Shown in pieces: positions 49,601-60,900 of a stretch of DNA of 64,000 nucleotides. Position 1 is the stretch's first letter; the number at the start of each line of letters is the position of its first letter. This DNA is from Gonapodya sp. JEL0774 (Eukaryota > Monoblepharomycota > Monoblepharidomycetes > Monoblepharidales > Gonapodyaceae), in contig JADIIX010000076.1 of the NCBI GenBank assembly GCA_027604505.1, forward strand, positions 2,166 to 66,165. The letters are read 5' to 3'. A model generated the notes under the pieces. It made no database searches, was not told where the DNA came from, and saw nothing but the letters and a program-made list of their open reading frames with translations. The translations under genes were made by a program, and so were the position numbers.

Positions 49601-50452
49601 ACACTTCTCGAGTTGCAACAACGGAAGACAGCGGATGCCGAAGATCGTGCTCGCCGAGCCGAAGTAGAGCGTGATCGCGAGCGAGAAATGCGTTCTCGAG
49701 CTGAATCAGAACTAGCTGAGATGCGGAAGACAGCGAATTCGGCTCCAGAGTCTGCGCTGAGAGTTCAGCTGGCACAGGTGGCTGCAGACAGGGACCGACT
49801 GGCATCGAAGCTCGAAAATGAACAGGCGAAACGCGGAGCCTACAAAGCACGTTGGGTGGGCGCACTCAAGGAGCTGGCAAGGCAGAAGAAGAAGTTTTCT
49901 GACGAAGTAGCCGAAAGTTTGAAGGCAGCAACAAAAGAGCTGGAAGCCGCAAAACTTCGAGCTGTGAAAGAAGGCACCATGAGTGCAGAGGGAGACCATG
50001 ACACTTTGACTCAGATTAAAAAAGAACTCGAAGAGATGAGGGTGAAGGTGGAAAGGGCAGGAAAGGGACGATCGAGAGGTGCTCCAGGAGCATCGAGAGA
50101 CACAGGGTACTCGAGCGAGAATTCGGACAATGAGGTGATCGACTCGGAAAGGGAGGATTCGATAGTGGAAGCTGGACGTCGTCACCGCTCCGTTGGAAGA
50201 CGTGCACGAGGGAGGAGCCTTCCTGCCACTGCCAGCCATGTTCGGGGAGGAACGGGCGCTGGTCCTTCAGGAGCGCCTGGGGACCACGTCTTTGCGCTTG
50301 GAGATCTGTCCAAACTAAATCCAAAGCTTCGTACAGAAGTGGAGAGGCTCCGGCTCGAACGTGACGGACTTTTGAAAACTGGTTTGTACACTCGAAACGA
50401 CGCTTTGGTACTCGAACTTGAAGCGAGGATGCGTCAGCTGGTGATGGTTTAA
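46679..50452 (+). CDS. CEP120: centrosomal protein CEP120 homologue
   Basis: CEP120 acts in centriole elongation and basal-body maturation. Four exons close into 1128 residues: 46679-46724, 46876-46935, 47029-47393 and 47537-50452. It has the three C2 domains of the family. C2A: ITVLLTVYEG, RNFLKRPNGSYHIQCRF, and SVGYVVLDLRT. C2B (about residues 255-424): DEAGFYQIGRG, FYFYYSLLGND and VLGSVDIPLTTLL. C2C (about 500-665): YRLSIDLRSV, LFFRYSYPALG and GYAGFEFVM. A long coiled coil follows (about 728-1010; AVQDLERWKQMEE and LTEEWRRRERERD match human CEP120), and the end has VERLRLERDGLLKTGLY. Intron 1 starts with GCAAGT, the GC-AG class; no GT donor there keeps the frame. The protein is found only in lineages with centrioles. 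Confidence 0.95.
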
Positions 50453-50522
50453 GATTGAGCTGAACGTAAATGATGATATAATTGCTCTTGATGATTATAT
50501 AATGGTTTTCCTGTTTTGTTTT

Positions 50523-53262
50523 CTATATTACAATCTTGGGTTTCCCCTTCAGCGAATGCTGCAATTCGTCCAAGGGCACCAGCCCCCCCGGAGATGTTTC
50601 CGAAGTTTGAGGAGGTGCGCGACTTTTTCGAAGTCGGTGGTTTTTTGGGGAGTTCTCTCCTCGTGTGACGTCACGCAATGTCACGTTGTGGGATGGTTTC
50701 ACCAGGGTTCCAGGTGAAACATATGCGCCTGGGCCTGGAATGTCCGGCACTTTAACGACCATTCGTTTATCCTTTCAAAACGGCGAGGTGAATATTCTTG
50801 TTTTTGTTCGTGCGCACCCCTCTTGGACTCACCGTGGACAGAAAAGGTGCGTTGTTTTCCGTCGGGAGGCTTGAATCCACATTTGGCTCATAGCTTCCCG
50901 GGGCAGGTGTGTTTGAATGAAAATAGACGTGCAAGTCTTGGTACGTTGTGGTAAGATGCTCAGTCACAGATTCCACAACAATTGCAGAGGGAAGCAAGGG
51001 TACCACCCACTCACCCTCCAACAGATCTCGACGGTCGTTGCTGTTAAGCACGCCATGTCCACTAAGCTTTCCACGATCTTTGATGTTTTTGAACGACCCG
51101 TCCACATCATAGGACGCAGGCGTTGGAAACGACTCATCCACCAAATCTTCAAACCGTTTCCCGCTCGTGCCAAAGCCCAGATTCCCCGCCTCGGAAACAC
51201 CAATCATTCCACTCAACAAGTTTGTTGCAGCGTCGATATCGAAGTGACTCGCTCCCTTTTCTGAAACACTCCCCACCACGAGCCGCATGACCCGACGCTT
51301 TTCGTCATCGCTCATGACCGCCCCTCGAAGTAGGCGGACCAACAGCTGAGCGTCTGTCTGTCTCACTGGATGACCCTGTCTATTGGTGTGAGTGATCAGT
51401 ATATTCGGGCGCGGGTCTTCGTTCGATCTGGGACTCTGCGTGGGAACCGTGGCGTACTCCGCGGGACCCGGTGTTTGATCCGACGTGCTGGGCCTCGAGA
51501 ACCGTTCTGATATGGCTCCGAACGCACCGTGGCTGTGGACTTTCTTCGGGGTACCGCGGCGGTCGGGCCGAAAGGAACCCACGAGCACGTCGTAGGCGCC
51601 CGGGCCGGGACCGGTTCTCTTCTTCACTTCCTCGAGGGTGACGAACCGCTTGCTGGTTCCTCCAAACGGTTGCGAGACGGGTCGGGGCTTGTCGAAGAGA
51701 GAATGCCTGTTGGAAGTGCGGTTGGCAAGTGTGCCGGGACCGGGTGTCGGGGGTGCGGTGCGCACGTAGAGAACCGAATCTTTGCGTTGGCCGAGGGAAG
51801 AATGCGAAAGAGATGCACGTCGGCGACCAAGGACGTTGTATGCGCCGGGTCCGGGAGTCTTTGCCAGTTCGGGGTCCTTGTGGGAGTTGGTGAAGCCAAA
51901 GACCCGGGAGAAGCGGCCCACTTTGCTCCCTACGGGTTGGGAGGTGCGAGTTTGAAAGATGACCTATGGTGAGCGAGCATCCGTTGGGGCTATTGCCACA
52001 AATTAACTCACGAAACTCTGGCGATGCTCGTTTGAGGTTCCCAAACGCGGATCTTGTCACCACCGCATCATCGTACTCTCCCGGTCCCGGGATCGCATCC
52101 TTTTCTGCGTCCATTACGATCTTGTCACACCACCGCACTCCATTCCCGAGTGGGAAGGCAGCCGAGCTCGAACCCTCGGCAGCAGCGTCGAGCGATTTGG
52201 AAGTGAGGTAGTCGACGGCGTGCTGGACGTCGTACGTGGTAGGTGGCACGCCCTCCGTGGGCTTGAACCAAGACATGCGGTCGTTTGAGGACGGGGAGTA
52301 GGGCTTGGGGGCGCCGAAGGAGATGCCACGGAGTTTGGTAGGCGTTTGCTCTTCACATGGCTGGGAGTGGGTTTCGGGGTTTTCGGGTGTGAGACGAGGG
52401 AGCGAGTGTTAAACGTACGTGCGAGAGGGTGTTAGCAATGCTTGAAAATCCAGGATGAGTTCAAGGTTGCAGTACCTTCTGGACCACATTCTGTGTACTC
52501 AATCTCCTGGGCAGCAACTCCCCAGTCTCCGCCTCCTGGTATCCGTTCGCGGTCTCTCTAAACGGAATACTCGGCGGTAAAAACTTTCTCTTCCACACAA
52601 TGCGGGGTTTGAGTTTGGAACCTAATCGAGACTGTGCACGGCGGACCGGTTGCAGCTGTGGTGTGGGTTGGTGTTTGTCGTCCGAATCGTCCGTTTTGGA
52701 GACGCTTTGGCCTCGGCCTCTGGCGACGATGCGGGGACTCTCAGAGACGTCGGATATCTAAGGAAAGAAAATCGGTCGTGTGATTTGTGATAGAATGGAC
52801 GCAGGGAAATGCTGGTCTGGCCACTTCCAAGAGTGATACCACTTACACAGTTTGTCACGCTATCCCCAGCGCTCACCAGCCCGTACACTGTCGGGCCGGG
52901 CGAATCACTGGTGACGGGTCTAAATCTTTCTATCTTTGATCTACCAAAAGAGGGTGCATCCGTGTGGACATGGGAAGAGAGGGACTGGAACTTGGACTCG
53001 TAGGAAGTTGGAGCGGGTGATTGTCCGACGAGGGAGTCGAATATGGAGACGCGGGGAGCAATGGAGGAGAATGGAGCGTAGGATTGGCTGTGGAGACGTG
53101 AGTTAGAGCAACAACGTGCTGTCTCATGTCTGTGCATGTGGAATGTGGAAAGTTTGATTGAACTCACCCTCGTTTGGGATCCTGCGACTTTGCGTAGGTT
53201 CCTGGTCCCAAATCCGCATTTCCATCGACGTGGAACAAGTCACGTGGTGCCCGCGAGTACAT
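50523..53262 (-). CDS. sperm-tail PG-rich repeat protein, STPG2-like
   Basis: STPG/ODF3-type proteins carry repeated PGPGxY motifs and are microtubule-inner or axonemal proteins. The ATG at 53262 gives MYSRAPRDLFHVDGNADLGP followed by GTY, the start typical of STPG2 (MYDRAPR...VGPGxY). Further exons contain SYAPFSSIAPR, SPGPTVYG, PSIPFRETANGYQ, IPGPGEYDD, TPGPGAYNVLGRR, TPGPGTLANR, TGPGPGAYDVLVG, TPGPAEYATV, TPAPGSYEP and, in the last exon (50771-50523), IPGPGAYVSPG. The final intron (GTGAGT donor next to 50833) joins FLST to DKRMVVKVP in phase 0. At least ten PG-repeat units; several middle splice sites (52300-52800) are provisional. Ends 70 bp from the convergent CEP120 gene. Confidence 0.88.
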
Positions 53263-53690
53263 GGGTGGGTGCAGACTGGAGACGCCGATAAGTCCACTGG
53301 GCTGGTGAAAACAGCCTCACCCGATCGATCGATCGATCCGATCACTCAACAACCACAGCACCAGCAACGATCTCAATCCAACAATCGTCCCATGCATGGT
53401 ACAAAATATAAATGAATTCCATCATTTTTATTCACAGGCGGCCGGATATCAAACAATCGGTATTCGAGTAACAATCAAGTATGTATGTCGTGGTACATGC
53501 AATTACGGCGGTGTGCAAGTGAAACAAATCCACGGCCGGCCACCCTCGCATCGGGTGGGGCATATCCGTTCCTTTATATTTCCTCCATGGGGCCATTTTA
53601 CCCCCGTGTTGTGACTTTGCTCTTCACCACACCCTTTGACTTTTCGTCCCCAAAAACCGGATGTGGGGCGTCGGTAGTTCATATCCCCAA
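53263..53690. other. 428-bp region upstream of STPG2-like, downstream of RPC6
   Basis: Lies between the STPG2-like start and the RPC6 stop, both minus-strand genes. It contains a short GATC tetranucleotide tract (about 53323-53341). It should hold the STPG2-like promoter and the RPC6 3' end. No gene seen. Confidence 0.6.
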
Positions 53691-56230
53691 TCAATACAAG
53701 TCCAGCCCAGCATAGAGCTCCAGCCCTGGAATTCCTCCCTGTGCCTGCACGCGCTTCTGGGCCTGTGTGAGCCATGTCTGCGAGGAGAAACGAAAAAAAG
53801 TAAATGCGTCAGATGACGACACTTGATCCTATGATACACCTTTCTGTTCTCCCACCCCGGACTCCCCGCCCATCTCAACTCCACCCTCTCACAACTCACT
53901 TTGTAATACACGCACGTCCTCGGCGATATCGTCCCCCCATCCCAGCAATCCTCAAACACCGGACACCGCCCACACGGCACCTCTGTCCACGCGTCGGGGT
54001 CGATCACCCCTTGTCTCCTCTTGACGCCCACCATGGTCGCCTTGTAACAGAACCCGCTCTCCGCCTCGTCCTCTTCCTCGCTCGAATCCTCCTCATCGCT
54101 GTCTTTCTCCCGCCCCTTGGCCCGGCCCCTCCCGTTCCCGTTCCCGTTCCCGTTCCCGTTCCCGTTCCCGTCCCCATCCCCGTATCCGTACCCAAACCCT
54201 CCTGGTGCCCCCCCTCCCCCGGTCCTGCGCAGCACTTTCCCGTCCAGTTCGAGCCTGTCCATGATGGATCGCAGGTCGGACAGACGGAGCGTCGTGTTGA
54301 TGGCCCCCGTGGCCATGATGTGCCGGCGGATCTGGCTCAGGGTAGGGTACCGGTCGTACGAGGCAGGGAAAACGGCACCCGGAAGGGCGTTGGGTGGAAA
54401 GGTCTGTGCGAGGCGGGTTCGCCGGACGCGGTTGGTGGGGTGAAGGAATCCGGATTATGACGGTGGGTGGGTGGGAACCAGAAGTGCGGAGGACGGTGGG
54501 GGAAGGACGCAACCAGAGATGACGGATCATTTCAGCTGGATCACGACCACCCATCTCATGTCCCCTCGATTCCTCGTGTCCGGACATTCATCTCTGCCCC
54601 GATACCCAGTGTCCCCATCCCCCTCCTATCACACGATCCCAACAACCCACCTTCTCCACCACAAACTTGTGGCATATATCCGCTAGCACCTCGATAAAGT
54701 CCTGGTCGAATTCCTGGTCCGTGTACCACAACCCCCCCGTGACTTCTTCCGAGGGGGCCAGGTAGGACACCATGTAGAGCTTGCGGATGGAACCCTGAAG
54801 GGAGATGGGGGGGTGGAGTGAGTATTGTGAACATGGTTGGGTGAGAAAAGTGAGAGCGAGGGGTAGGGTGAAGGTGCGAAGCGGCGGGTTTGCCAGGGAG
54901 GCGGAACACGTGCGGGCGGCCAGTGGGCAGGTGCGAGTGCCCACAACTCAGCAATCACGCTCATAGAAGCTTCACGTTGCCCTTTCCGCACCGCAACGAA
55001 CTATCAAACTCACCCCAGCCCCACTCACCCCCGCCGCCCGGTCCCATCCCCTCTGCCCGCAACGCCCAAACCCACCTTGCTACTCTTGAAACTCTTGACG
55101 CCTCCCTTCTTCTCGAGCATCTTGAGCGTGTCGGTGACCATTTTTGGATGGACACCCGAGCGGGTCTTGACCTGTTTGGACGTGACGCCCTTGTCACCGG
55201 CGAGTTTCACGGCGGAGTAGACTTTGCGCTCGTTCACGTCCAGCGTGGAGAGGCTGCGGGGGGTGGAGGGGGGGTGGGGGGGGCATATGTGGGGCAAATG
55301 GGGGGACACACAAAAGCTCGCCCCAAATATCTCCAAGACAAACTCACAGAGTCACCTCGCTGGGCACGTTGAGAGAGAAGTGGCGGTCGGAGCCGATGCC
55401 GAAGGGGGAGAGGATGAACTGTGCGAGGGGGGCGGAGGGAGGAAGGGGGGAGCGGCACAGGGAAGGAGGTGAGTAATGTAGAACGTTGAAGACAAGTGTG
55501 GGTGAAGGAGGCGAGGAGGAGGGGAAGTACCCTTGGCGGGCAACGACGTCTGGAGCACACGATGATCGGTGTGGGGTTGTTTTCGTGCAAAGCACACGGT
55601 TCAAGTGTGTTACGTGCGCGCACCATATCCATTCTTCTAGTTGCGAGTTAACTAGTTGCGAGTTAACCATGCGTCCACTCCAGTCCGGTGCCAAGTCATG
55701 AATCTGCGGGGACAGCTTCATTTGTGCACCACACCATCTCCACGGACAACGAGCAAGCTCCCGGTCCAGTCTCGTGAAGGCGTGGAACATGAGTGAATTG
55801 AAATTGAATTCCGTTCGGTTTCAGGGGAGAGGGATCGACACCAAACCAATCAAGTGTCCCTCAAACCCCCCCACAAGAGAAATTGAATTCCAGTCCAGTG
55901 CAAGTCGAGGGCAGAGTGAAGGGAAGCACAGACCTTGTTGACGAGATCCGCGACGATTGGCATGACTTGGTCGAGGGAGGAGAAGAGAAGGGAGAACTCA
56001 GATTTGAACGCGGTTTCGTTCAAGCCCTACGGAACGAGCAGAGATAATTCGGGCAGGAAAAAGAGAAGAAGGAGAGAGATGGAACATTGGCACAACGACG
56101 GGAGCGCAGAACTGGTCGGAAATATGACAAGACAGAAGCCAACATTTGGGAACTTTGCGAAGACGTCGATGACTGCCAGATGGGACGCATCGTCCACGAA
56201 CGTCTTATACGCGTCAGACGCCGTAGACAT
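53691..56230 (-). CDS. RPC34: RNA polymerase III subunit RPC6/RPC34
   Basis: RPC6 (RPC34/RPC39) is part of the Pol III heterotrimer with RPC3 and RPC7 that binds TFIIIB and opens promoters. The ATG at 56230 gives MSTASDAYKTFVDDASHLAV. The next exons read GLNETAFKSEFSLLFSSLDQ and then the winged helix ERKVYSAVKLAGDKGVTSKQ with HPKMVTDTLKMLEKKGGVKS. Then come RKLYMVSYLAPSEEVTGGLW with YTDQEFDQDFIEVL (family: GGxWYxDQxFExEF), SQIRRHIMATGAIN, and the Cys-rich end CGRCPVFEDCWDGGTISPRTC, which matches the Fe-S/Zn-binding CGxCPVFDDC of the family. Stop at 53691-53693. An acidic Gly/Asn-rich insert (GNGNGNG..EDSSEEEDEAES) sits between the last winged helix and the Cys cluster. Splice sites in 55350-55930 are provisional. 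Confidence 0.9.
54131..54170. repeat. hexanucleotide (CCCGTT)n microsatellite, coding
   Basis: Six perfect CCCGTT units plus a partial one lie on the plus strand. Read on the minus strand in RPC6 they encode a Gly-Asn dipeptide repeat. Diverged copies continue on both sides (GDGDGNGN, GRGRAK). Confidence 0.95.
55637..55666. repeat. 15-bp perfect tandem duplication
   Basis: The 15-mer CTAGTTGCGAGTTAA occurs twice head to tail (55637-55651, 55652-55666), in what appears to be an intron of RPC6. No function is suggested. Confidence 0.9.
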
Positions 56231-57929
56231 GGCGGGATGGTTTGATTGCGGGGCCCCTTTTCGTGAACCAAGTGAGCGGGAGCAGAAGGTTTTGGCAAGG
56301 TATCACAACATAAACTGTCAGTACTTTGTATGACTCTCACCATCATTCGAGCACGTAGATGGTTGATCATCAAGTGCTTCGATCGACTGCAGTTCAACGA
56401 TCCCGCGCCAAGCAACACTGTGGTTTTATTGGCTTAGCCTTATGACCAACAACAGAATATGTAGAATAGGTGGTTCGCATAATCATCAGGACACAAAGAC
56501 ATCCACGATTGGAAACGCAGATAGTGAGGGGAAAACATTTCCACAGCTTAATAATTGGTAGTTATTCCCAAGCGAGCATTGAACGACGTGAGCGGGAGGC
56601 CCGGAAGCTGAGGCGGGCGCGGACTCAGTAAACGCCAAGGTGATCTCTGGTCAACTGAGGTGCCTCAACAAAACGCGAAGCTCCGTGACACGACGTTTTT
56701 TCGGTCATTGTGCTACCTGATCTGGGTATTATAAGCATCGAACTTTCTGTGCTGCTTTGATCAACCTCTGAACTTCAACACAGACGCAGGGTGGTCAACG
56801 CATTACGTCCGAAACCATGACAACCTCTAATCCCGTGATCACTACTTCGCAAGTAGGTCCTGACAACGTCCATCCCTCAAAAGTCCAGGGTAATCATCTC
56901 ACTACTTTTGTCCACCCTGGATCAGCCGAGCACTCTCTCTTCCAGTCCTTACGCTGCTACAGCTCCACCGCTCACGTCTAATCCCAAGCCCATTTCGGTC
57001 GTTAACGATGGCGTCGGCAAGCACATTGAAGGAGAGGGTGTCCAATGTTCGTGGGCGTACGTGGGGAAAACGCTTATGAACGGTTGCTTGGGACTCCTCT
57101 GTGGTCTGAACGCGGGCTGGATGAACAGCCCGCGGGGTCAGTACGAATACTAGATGACAAGGGAAATGGGAATATCTTGAAATATGATGACTGGAAAAGA
57201 ACGATACTCAAATTTGTAGGGCCAAACTAAGTCTCGCATCGTGGGTAGTGTCATGGCCTTGGGTTGGAGGGATTGCAGCAAGAAAACTGATACAATGCGC
57301 TTTCATGTACTAATAAAACACAATCAATTTTCTCAGTAATCAGGAATTCTCTGATTACGCTGACCTTCAAAATTTTCGGAATCGGAGCCTGGTGGAGCAG
57401 GCGGAGCAGGCGTTTGTTGTCTGGCCGTCGCCGCGCAAACTGACATTGAGTTTTGAGTTATTCTTGCTCTGACAGCACATGTCCTCTCGTGTCTGAAGAA
57501 TCCCGCACCAATACCATCAACTCTGGAAGTTGTATGTAAGGTATGGGGACCGTAGTGTGGTGAGTCGTTCATTTTGGAACTTTCTTTTCATACCGAACAT
57601 TGTTCTCAGTAGTACATTCACAAAAAAAACTCCCCGCGGTGGTCCCCGGGCAATGTGGCACGAGATTGCATGAATTGCGGGTCTCTTGCGCGACAAAGTT
57701 TCACCACCGAACATGAGAGTGCCAATTCGAGGGTCCCCACGCCATGCGGTGAAATTCTTAGTGTTCAAGGAGGGAACGGGTTCCGACAGTGCCCGAATTG
57801 ACGTAGAGTTGGTACAATATACTCATCAACTTGCTTTGTTTCATATGGACGAGTTGCGGCAGCGACCACACCGCTTTTCATACACATCCCTCACCAACCA
57901 CAACCACCACCGCCCGCGCCGCCAATTCC
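56231..57929. other. 1.7 kb with at most a small unresolved gene
   Basis: An ATG at 56817 (MTTSNPVITTSQ, followed by a GTAGGT donor) and an open frame at about 56946-57151 (PYAATAPPLTSNPKPISVVN and onward) could be exons of a short protein. A third frame, 57045-57230, ends ILKYDDWKRTILKFVGPN. I could not join these in a consistent phase and recognise no family. The rest (56231-56800, 57240-57929) shows nothing coding. The region also includes the promoters of RPC6 and of the gene at 57930. Confidence 0.35.
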
Positions 57930-60900
57930 ATGAACGGGGCATCCCGCTCACAAGGACTTCCCCGTTTGCCCAAACCCACCCAGCAACTTTCTTCGCAACA
58001 ACGCCAACTAAACCAGAAACACGCCCAGACCAAAACCCAAGTAGCGGAATCCCCCACGGAAGAAGTATCAGACCCATTCGATCCAGCTGCTCAGAATGCT
58101 CAGACAGACCAAGCCAGGTCGGATGCCCTCGTGGATAAGGAACTGGGCCTGTTGGCGACGCACAGAGAGGAACTGGTCAAGGAAATAGAGGTATGTCCCG
58201 CGGGCTCAATTGGTCGCTCCCTCTCCCTCTAGGTTTTCCCTTTTCTTTTTGTTCTTTTCTTGGTGTTTGATTGCTGTTGGGGCTTTGGAGAACTCGTATG
58301 CTTTGCAGTGAAACCGGGGGGGGAGGCGTGGTATGTGAAACGGGACAGAATAAGCTCAATCCCCTTTCTCTGCTGGGACGAGGTACTGTATTTACGACAC
58401 ACTGATACACAAGTAAATTGCATGATGACGTGGTGGCATGTGGGACGGATTTTGGTGGTGGAAGACCGAGTTGGGTTCCCCACATTCGACCAAAACTCAC
58501 CCCATGTGTACACCCCACCTCTTCCACCCACACCACTCTGCCCCCAAGTCCCTCGAAAAATCCTTCAAAGAACAAGTCCTCTCCCGCCGCCTCTCCTCCC
58601 TCCCCCACAAAACCTTCCCCTCCGACACGCCTCCGACCTCCACCACCGACCCATCCGAAGAACTCGTCTCACTCGCCCGCGACGACTTCTCCCGCGTCCG
58701 TGCGGCCCAGCAGCGGTCATCCGACGAGCGGAGGAAGAAGGCAGCGGGCGAGGAGGACGCCGTTCGGAGGAAAAAGGAGGGCGTGCAGAGGTTCTTTGAA
58801 GAGAGAAGAGCCATAGCCGAGAGGATGGGCAAGGGCGTGTGGAGGGGGAGCTTTGCGGCCACTGTGGGTGGCAACGTGGTCGGAGTCGAGAGGGTCGCGG
58901 ACGAGATGGTCGTCGCGGTCGGCGAGAAGGGTGTCGGTGAGTGCGTGGGCGTGTGCCCGCGTGTGTGCGAGGTTGGGGTTGCGACGGTGGGGGGTGGGGG
59001 TGGGGGTTCTGTGTAGGAGTGGCGGTGGCGCGGCGAGTAATGCGTAATTTGTTGCCGACTGGATACTGCTACTCGCTCCACGTCTGGACACCCTTTCACT
59101 AATCGTCGCCCCCAACTCCCGGACATATCCAACATCCAATCACTCTCCCGAAATCCAGAAATATGGCACATCCCCTCCCTCACCACACCCCGCCACCCCC
59201 CCACCGCCTTATCCTCTGCCACCGACTCCCGGCGGCACAGTTCGTTTTCGTCGTCGTGGGCCACCACAGCCACAGCCACCGCGCCACCGCCGCCGATCGC
59301 GCCTTCACGGCTACTGGATATCTTGCAGTGGCCCGCGGGAGTGGATCCCGTTACAGTGGCGAGGAGGGTGTACGTCAAGGTGGGGGAGGTAGGGCAGGCG
59401 CAGGAGCAGGGACACGTAAACGGAGGCGGGGGGGGTAGCGGTGATGGGAACGGTAGCGAAAGTGCCAACGCAAGCGGGACCGGGACCGGACCCCACCGTC
59501 CCCAGCAGCACGGTGCCTCGCACACGCACACCAACCATCCCCATCCCCATCCCGCAGTACCCAACATCACGGTTTCGCCGCCGTCCATGACTCAGAGTGA
59601 TTCCCGCGCTGCTGTAGCCGTAGCAGTCCCTGTACCGTTGGGCTCCACCGCCGCAGGGTTGTCTGCGGGGGCGAGTTCGTCGGGGTCCGTCGTGGGAGGG
59701 CAAGCTGCAACCGGCTCGACATCGGCGTCCGCATCCACACCTCAGGCGTCAAATCGCTCGACGTGGCGCGGTGCGGGCGAACCCAGCGTGCCCCGATCGC
59801 ATCACACGCAGAGGCCGCCGAAACATCCACCACTCTCGTCGGTGATGCATTACGCACCTGGACCGGATCGGTCTCGGCCAGCCTCGACCTCGAACTCGAG
59901 CTCGAGCTCCGGGATCTTTGGTGGTGCTGGGGACGAGGAGAGGGCTCGACCTGTACAGCCTCAGCAGCCGGCGCAGACACAGACGAGGCACCAGCAGGGA
60001 TCAAATAGATATGAGAGGAGGGCGTCCATGGTGGCGGTGCCTGGGGGTGGGCGAAGAGGATCGGTGGTGGGTGGGGGGGGATATTCTGGTGAGGGTGCGG
60101 CAGCGCCGACGACGGGTTCGTCCCATGACGGCGGGCTTTCAGAGGTTGCCGTGAGCGCCACATCACCAAGTGGTGAGAGGCTCAGAGTGCGCCTGGGGTT
60201 TGTGGTAGGCACGCAGACCGGCCAGGTGTGTTTGATCGACATTGTAGGTGAAGAAGACATCGCGGGTGGTGATGTGGTGTGGCGGGTCGACTGCGGAGAG
60301 AGAAAGAAAGTGGCGGGTGGGCCGGTGCTGTCCATGGTGGTGTGGTGGCCTGGGGCGGGAGCACAGGCCAAGGGTGATGGCAAGGACAAGGACAAGGACG
60401 TCGAAATGGGAGCGGGAGCTGCGAGGGACAAGGACAAGACCCAGAGGCAATTGCAGGTGGTAATACCTGGTCGCGCAGCCGCCTCAAATGGTCGACAACC
60501 CGCCACATCGAGCACCACCGACGCTGTGTCGAATGTCAACTCTGCATCCACCACCACTCCGACTCCCGGTTCGGAACATCCACCAAAACCGTGCGTAATG
60601 CTTGTGTCCTGCCACGGATCTACGGCGTCGCTGGTGGACTTGGCGGTGCCTTCTCTTATGGAGCGCTGGCGGGTCTCTTTGACGGACTTGATGTACATTG
60701 GCAGGTCCCGTAGGCTCAAGGAATTTGAGGTGACAGGAGATGCACAAGGAGCGGATTGGATGAAGACTCACACTGTAGTTGGAACTAAAGATGGCAGAAT
60801 AGAGGTAGCCTCGTTGAACTCACCCGCCGCCATGGTGGCGAAAGACAAGGACAACCTTAACAAGGAGATCAAGTTCGTGTCAGCTTCACCGGTTCCCTCG

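Noticed and set aside
57745-57775. Short resemblance (GGTGAAATTCTTA) to a conserved 18S rRNA stretch
   Set aside because: Only about 13 bases match and the flanks do not follow rRNA; no rDNA is present here.
58497-59588. Minus-strand open frame of 363 codons opposite the propeller-like gene
   Set aside because: Pro/Ser/Thr-rich shadow of the plus-strand exons; no domain signal, while the plus strand shows coiled coil and phase-consistent introns.
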